From an uncultured Mucilaginibacter sp. (GTDB lineage: Bacteria; Bacteroidota; Bacteroidia; Sphingobacteriales; Sphingobacteriaceae), in assembly GCF_946481715.1 (NCBI RefSeq), contig NZ_CAMLOV010000211.1, positions 1-8,599 on the forward strand: 8,599 nucleotides of DNA, written 5' to 3'. This document shows, in pieces, positions 6,253-8,599 of the stretch. Under the pieces are notes generated by a model. That model had not been told where the DNA came from, made no database searches, and saw nothing but the letters and a program-made list of their open reading frames with translations. Made by a program: the position numbers and the translations under genes. Positions within the stretch are counted from its first letter, which is position 1. Each line of letters opens with the position of its first letter.

Positions 6253-6852
6253 CTACTGTTCCGATGGTATTATTTTCACAAACATCCTCACCCTATGCGT
6301 GGGCATAATACTAACAATGCCATTGGTTTCCTGCTTGTTGGATAACACGATATACAACTCAACTGATACGCCGTCTTTCTTGAAATTATCAACCCGTTTA
6401 AACCTGCCAGTTTCAATTAAGGAAACATCAGTAACCGAGCCGCTTGTTTCGGGTTTGCCAAAATAGGCTTCGGCTTGTTTTTGTACGGCTATATATTTAT
6501 CGATATAAGCTTGCAAGGCGGCTAAGGGTTGTTTGGCTACATCGTGGTTTTTGGCAAAATTAGTAGCATCCCACTCATATAAAATATAGTTGATGGTGGA
6601 GTCTTTGGTGTTGGGGAAGTAGTACACCAGCAGATCGGGAAGCAATTTCTCTACACGGCGGAATATTTCGGGCTGGCCAATTCCTTCTCCGCTTATATAG
6701 GTGCTGGTAGGTTCAACTACCGTGCTTTTAGCCGATTTTTCATAGGCGCGGGCGTAGGCCATGGTTTTCCCTTTTATATCGAAAACATATTGCCCGAAGG
6801 ACTGGAGGGCAAAGCTGGCCGTAAAAAATACAAGTAGTACTATTTTCTTCAT
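6253..6852 (-). CDS. Secreted protein of unknown function, 199 residues
   Basis: I do not recognise a family. The protein starts with a signal peptide (MKKIVLLVFFTASFALQSFG, cleavage near Q21) and has no further membrane segment, so it is probably periplasmic. The mature part is mixed: 'FRRVEKLLPDLLVYYFP', then 'INYILYEWDATNFA', a helix 'AALQAYIDKYIAVQKQAEAYFGKPE' (about 111-135), then strands 'FKRVDNFKKDGVSVELYIVLS' and 'THRVRMFVKIIP'. The first part, with a residue stretch on how much is lost or generated over time, gives no catalytic motif. The frame remains open to a GTG at 6927, adding 25 residues, but the internal ATG at 6852 is chosen because it begins the signal peptide and because the extension runs through the repeat at 6930 side. 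A possible -7 element with one mismatch (TTTATTTG on the minus strand, 6907-6914) lies upstream. The gene is convergent with LOG and divergent from the carboxylase gene. Confidence 0.8.
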   Translation of the reverse strand: MKKIVLLVFFTASFALQSFGQYVFDIKGKTMAYARAYEKSAKSTVVEPTSTYISGEGIGQPEIFRRVEKLLPDLLVYYFPNTKDSTINYILYEWDATNFAKNHDVAKQPLAALQAYIDKYIAVQKQAEAYFGKPETSGSVTDVSLIETGRFKRVDNFKKDGVSVELYIVLSNKQETNGIVSIMPTHRVRMFVKIIPSEQ

Positions 6853-6912
6853 ATCGGGTATAACGACGGTAAAACTATGGTTATTTTCCGGGGTTGATAG
6901 CGGGGACAAATA

Positions 6913-6933
6913 AATTAGTGAATTCACCTAATT
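6913..6933. repeat. Imperfect 21-base palindrome
   Basis: AATTAG (6913-6918) and CTAATT (6928-6933) flank the palindromic centre TGAATTCA (6919-6926), with one unpaired C. It lies between the divergent minus-strand gene and the carboxylase gene, about 60 bases from the former. It could be a regulator site or part of the adjacent repeat. Confidence 0.35.
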
Positions 6934-6948
6934 CGTGAACTTCGTGTC
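6930..6948 (-). repeat. Intergenic repeat with GACACGAA and TTCACGAATT, right copy (inverted)
   Basis: Read on the minus strand, GACACGAA (6948-6941) is followed after one base by TTCACGAATT (6939-6930). These are the same two words as at 6134-6171 but without the 20-base insert between them, and in opposite orientation. Confidence 0.5.
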
Positions 6949-6964
6949 CATTCAAATCATTTAT

Positions 6965-6976
6965 TATGCATGCATA
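6965..6976. other. 12-base perfect palindrome TATGCATGCATA
   Basis: The sequence equals its own reverse complement and lies 48 bases before the carboxylase ATG, in the shared upstream region of two divergent genes. A related GCATGCAT occurs at 5523-5530 before the LOG gene. It could be an operator, but chance is possible. Confidence 0.25.
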
Positions 6977-7024
6977 CAATTCCCGTTTATTTTCCTAAAA
7001 TTACGCTACCTATTTTAAGCACCT

Positions 7025-8599
7025 ATGGATCTGGAATTTAATAAGAATGAGGACGTTAACAAACAACTCGTTTACGAAATTAACACAAAGCTAAAAAAGA
7101 TATTCCTTGGCGGTGGCGAAAAAGCGGCTGCCAAACAAAAGGAGAAAGGCAAAATGCTTGCCCGCGAGCGCGTTGCTTACCTACTTGATGATGATAAGCC
7201 CTGGCTGGAAGTAGGCGCCTTTACAGCCGACGGCATGTACCAGGAACACGGCGGCTGCCCAAGCGGTGGCGTTGTCTGCGGCATAGGTTATGTAAGCGGC
7301 AGGCAATGCGTTATTGTGGCCAACGATGCTACGGTAAAGGCAGGCGCCTGGTTCCCGATAACTGCCAAGAAGAATTTGCGTGCACAGGAGATTGCCATGG
7401 AGAACCACTTGCCAATTATCTATTTGGTTGATTCAGCAGGCGTGTATTTGCCATTGCAGGATGAGATCTTCCCGGATAAAGAGCACTTTGGGCGCATCTT
7501 CCGCAACAATGCGCAAATGAGCAGTATGGGTATCATCCAGATAGCGGCCATTATGGGTTCCTGCGTAGCGGGCGGCGCTTACCTGCCCATCATGAGCGAT
7601 GAAGCAATGATCGTAGAAGGCACCGGGTCGGTTTTCCTGGCGGGATCTTACCTCGTAAAATCGGCCATTGGCGAGGATGTGGATAACGAAACCCTCGGCG
7701 GCGCAACTACGCAGTGCGAAATAAGTGGGGTTACCGATTACAAACACCCTAACGATAAGGCCTGCCTGGATTCGATCCGTAACATTATGAACAAGGTGGG
7801 CGATTACAATAAAGCAGGGTTCGACCGCATTAAACCCGCTCCGCCAAAACTAAACGAAAAGGACATTTACGGCATCCTGCCCGATAACCGCGAGAAGGCC
7901 TATGATATGCGCGAGGTTATTCTGCGCCTGATAGATGATTCGGATTTTGAAGAATATAAGGCGGGTTACGGGCAATCCATCATTTGTGGGCTTGGCCGGG
8001 TAGATGGATGGGCGGTTGGCATTGTGGCAAACCAGCGCAAGGTGATCAAATCAAAAAAAGGGGAGATGCAGTTTGGCGGCGTAATTTATTCAGATAGTGC
8101 CGATAAAGCCACTCGCTTTATTATGAATTGCAACCAGAAGAAAATACCGCTGGTGTTTTTGCAGGATGTTACCGGCTTTATGGTAGGCAGCCGCAGCGAA
8201 CACGGCGGAATTATAAAAGATGGCGCCAAAATGGTGAACGCTGTAGCCAATTCCGTGGTGCCTAAGTTTACCATTGTAATAGGTAATTCATACGGGGCAG
8301 GCAATTACGCCATGTGCGGCAAGGCTTACGACCCGCGGCTGATATACGCCTGGCCATCCGCTAAAATTGCTGTGATGGGAGGCTCGCAGGCAGCCAAAGT
8401 ATTGGTACAGATGCAGGCAGCAGGGCTTAAAGCAAAGGGCGAAGACGTGGATGATGTGAAAGAGGCCGAACTCCTTAAACAGACTACCGACCGCTACAAC
8501 GCCCAAACCACACCATATTATGCGGCCGCCAGGCTTTGGGTAGATGGCATTATCGACCCGTTGGAAACTCGTAAGGTAATTTCCATGGGGATAGAGGCC
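7025..8599 (+). CDS. Acyl-CoA carboxylase carboxyltransferase (beta) subunit, right-truncated
   Basis: The frame is open from ATG 7025 to the window edge (525 residues); family members are about 535-545, so only the extreme C-terminus is missing. It transfers CO2 from carboxybiotin to an acyl-CoA, working with a biotin-carboxylase/carrier alpha subunit that is not in the window. Motifs: 'KMLARERVAYLLD' near the N-terminus, 'VANDATVKAGAWFPITAKKNLRAQEIA', 'YLVDSAGVYLPLQ', the first oxyanion region 'GSCVAGGAYLP' (178-188), and the second 'GNSYGAGNYAMCG' (420-432) followed by 'WPSAKIAVMGGSQAA'. The ANDATVK and GVYLP..EIFPD..HFGR features resemble methylcrotonyl-CoA carboxylase beta more than propionyl-CoA carboxylase, but the substrate is not settled. 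A loop near residues 337-352 is longer than in human MCCC2. No exact TAnnTTTG element is seen upstream. Confidence 0.95.
   Translation, partial: MDLEFNKNEDVNKQLVYEINTKLKKIFLGGGEKAAAKQKEKGKMLARERVAYLLDDDKPWLEVGAFTADGMYQEHGGCPSGGVVCGIGYVSGRQCVIVANDATVKAGAWFPITAKKNLRAQEIAMENHLPIIYLVDSAGVYLPLQDEIFPDKEHFGRIFRNNAQMSSMGIIQIAAIMGSCVAGGAYLPIMSDEAMIVEGTGSVFLAGSYLVKSAIGEDVDNETLGGATTQCEISGVTDYKHPNDKACLDSIRNIMNKVGDYNKAGFDRIKPAPPKLNEKDIYGILPDNREKAYDMREVILRLIDDSDFEEYKAGYGQSIICGLGRVDGWAVGIVANQRKVIKSKKGEMQFGGVIYSDSADKATRFIMNCNQKKIPLVFLQDVTGFMVGSRSEHGGIIKDGAKMVNAVANSVVPKFTIVIGNSYGAGNYAMCGKAYDPRLIYAWPSAKIAVMGGSQAAKVLVQMQAAGLKAKGEDVDDVKEAELLKQTTDRYNAQTTPYYAAARLWVDGIIDPLETRKVISMGIEA

Noticed and set aside
6232..6253. 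A small hairpin (GAG-CGCAA / TTGCG-CTC) at the end of the minus-strand gene, considered as a terminator
   Set aside because: The stem is short with a mismatch, it touches the stop codon, and there is no T tract on the minus strand after it.
6853..6927. A GTG start at 6927 that would extend the minus-strand secreted protein by 25 residues
   Set aside because: The signal peptide begins at ATG 6852, and the extension overlaps a palindrome and probable upstream control region.
7011..7018. TATTTTAA just before the carboxylase ATG, considered as a -7 element
   Set aside because: It lacks the TTTG end of TAnnTTTG and has no -33 element; the match is no better than expected in A/T-rich spacer.
7433..7747. 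Minus-strand open frames opposite the carboxylase gene (also 7181-7408, 8086-8304 and 8288-8506)
   Set aside because: The plus strand encodes a continuous, highly conserved carboxyltransferase through all these positions.
1..8599. A hidden defence system, CRISPR array, toxin-antitoxin pair, prophage or biosynthetic cluster
   Set aside because: All long coding frames are accounted for by metabolic, peptidase, regulatory or secreted proteins. No spaced repeat array, integrase, transposase, nuclease or small toxin-antitoxin gene pair was seen.

Overview
The window looks like a piece of a Bacteroidota chromosome, most likely from a member of the Sphingobacteriaceae such as Mucilaginibacter or Pedobacter. 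The evidence is indirect. There are several exact matches to the Bacteroidota -7 promoter element (TAnnTTTG), and start codons mostly lack a Shine-Dalgarno sequence. Intergenic spacers carry short A/T-rich repeats. Protein families are typical of the phylum: paired M16 peptidase subunits, an AraC regulator with a DUF6597-like N-terminus, and small secreted proteins with an N-terminal signal ending in ...FAQ or ...FGQ. Base composition is moderate. No RNA genes, CRISPR arrays, insertion sequences or phage genes were found, and no gene-free stretch exceeds about 180 bases.

Layout. Positions 1-2400 hold a left-truncated M16 peptidase, a second M16 subunit that lacks the zinc motif, and an AraC-family regulator that starts 8 bases after it. 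All three read rightward and are probably co-transcribed. Positions 2401-3142 hold a small secreted NTF2-like (DUF4440/SnoaL) protein with its own promoter, followed by a hairpin and then the guaB promoter region. Positions 3143-4669 hold a complete guaB (IMP dehydrogenase) and a strong bidirectional terminator. Positions 4683-5450 (minus strand) encode an unrecognised secreted Gly/Met-rich protein. It is divergent from a LOG-family phosphoribohydrolase at 5551-6135. A second unrecognised secreted protein lies at 6253-6852 on the minus strand, flanked by inverted copies of a short repeat. From 7025 to the right edge is an acyl-CoA carboxylase carboxyltransferase (beta) subunit, truncated by the window end.

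How the genes relate. The M16 pair fits a heterodimeric processing peptidase with one catalytic and one non-catalytic subunit. The AraC gene sits between this pair and the DUF4440 gene, and a perfect palindrome lies at the predicted transcription start of the DUF4440 gene, which makes a regulator-target link plausible but unproven. guaB (GMP synthesis), the LOG protein (nucleotide salvage-type hydrolysis) and the acyl-CoA carboxylase (CoA-ester carboxylation) are metabolic genes that do not obviously form one pathway.

I see no clear new defence system or biosynthetic cluster. The most interesting signals are small: a palindrome and start-codon-proximal hairpin before guaB, a possibly leaderless LOG mRNA, the palindrome before the DUF4440 gene, and intergenic repeats that abut or supply start and stop codons.
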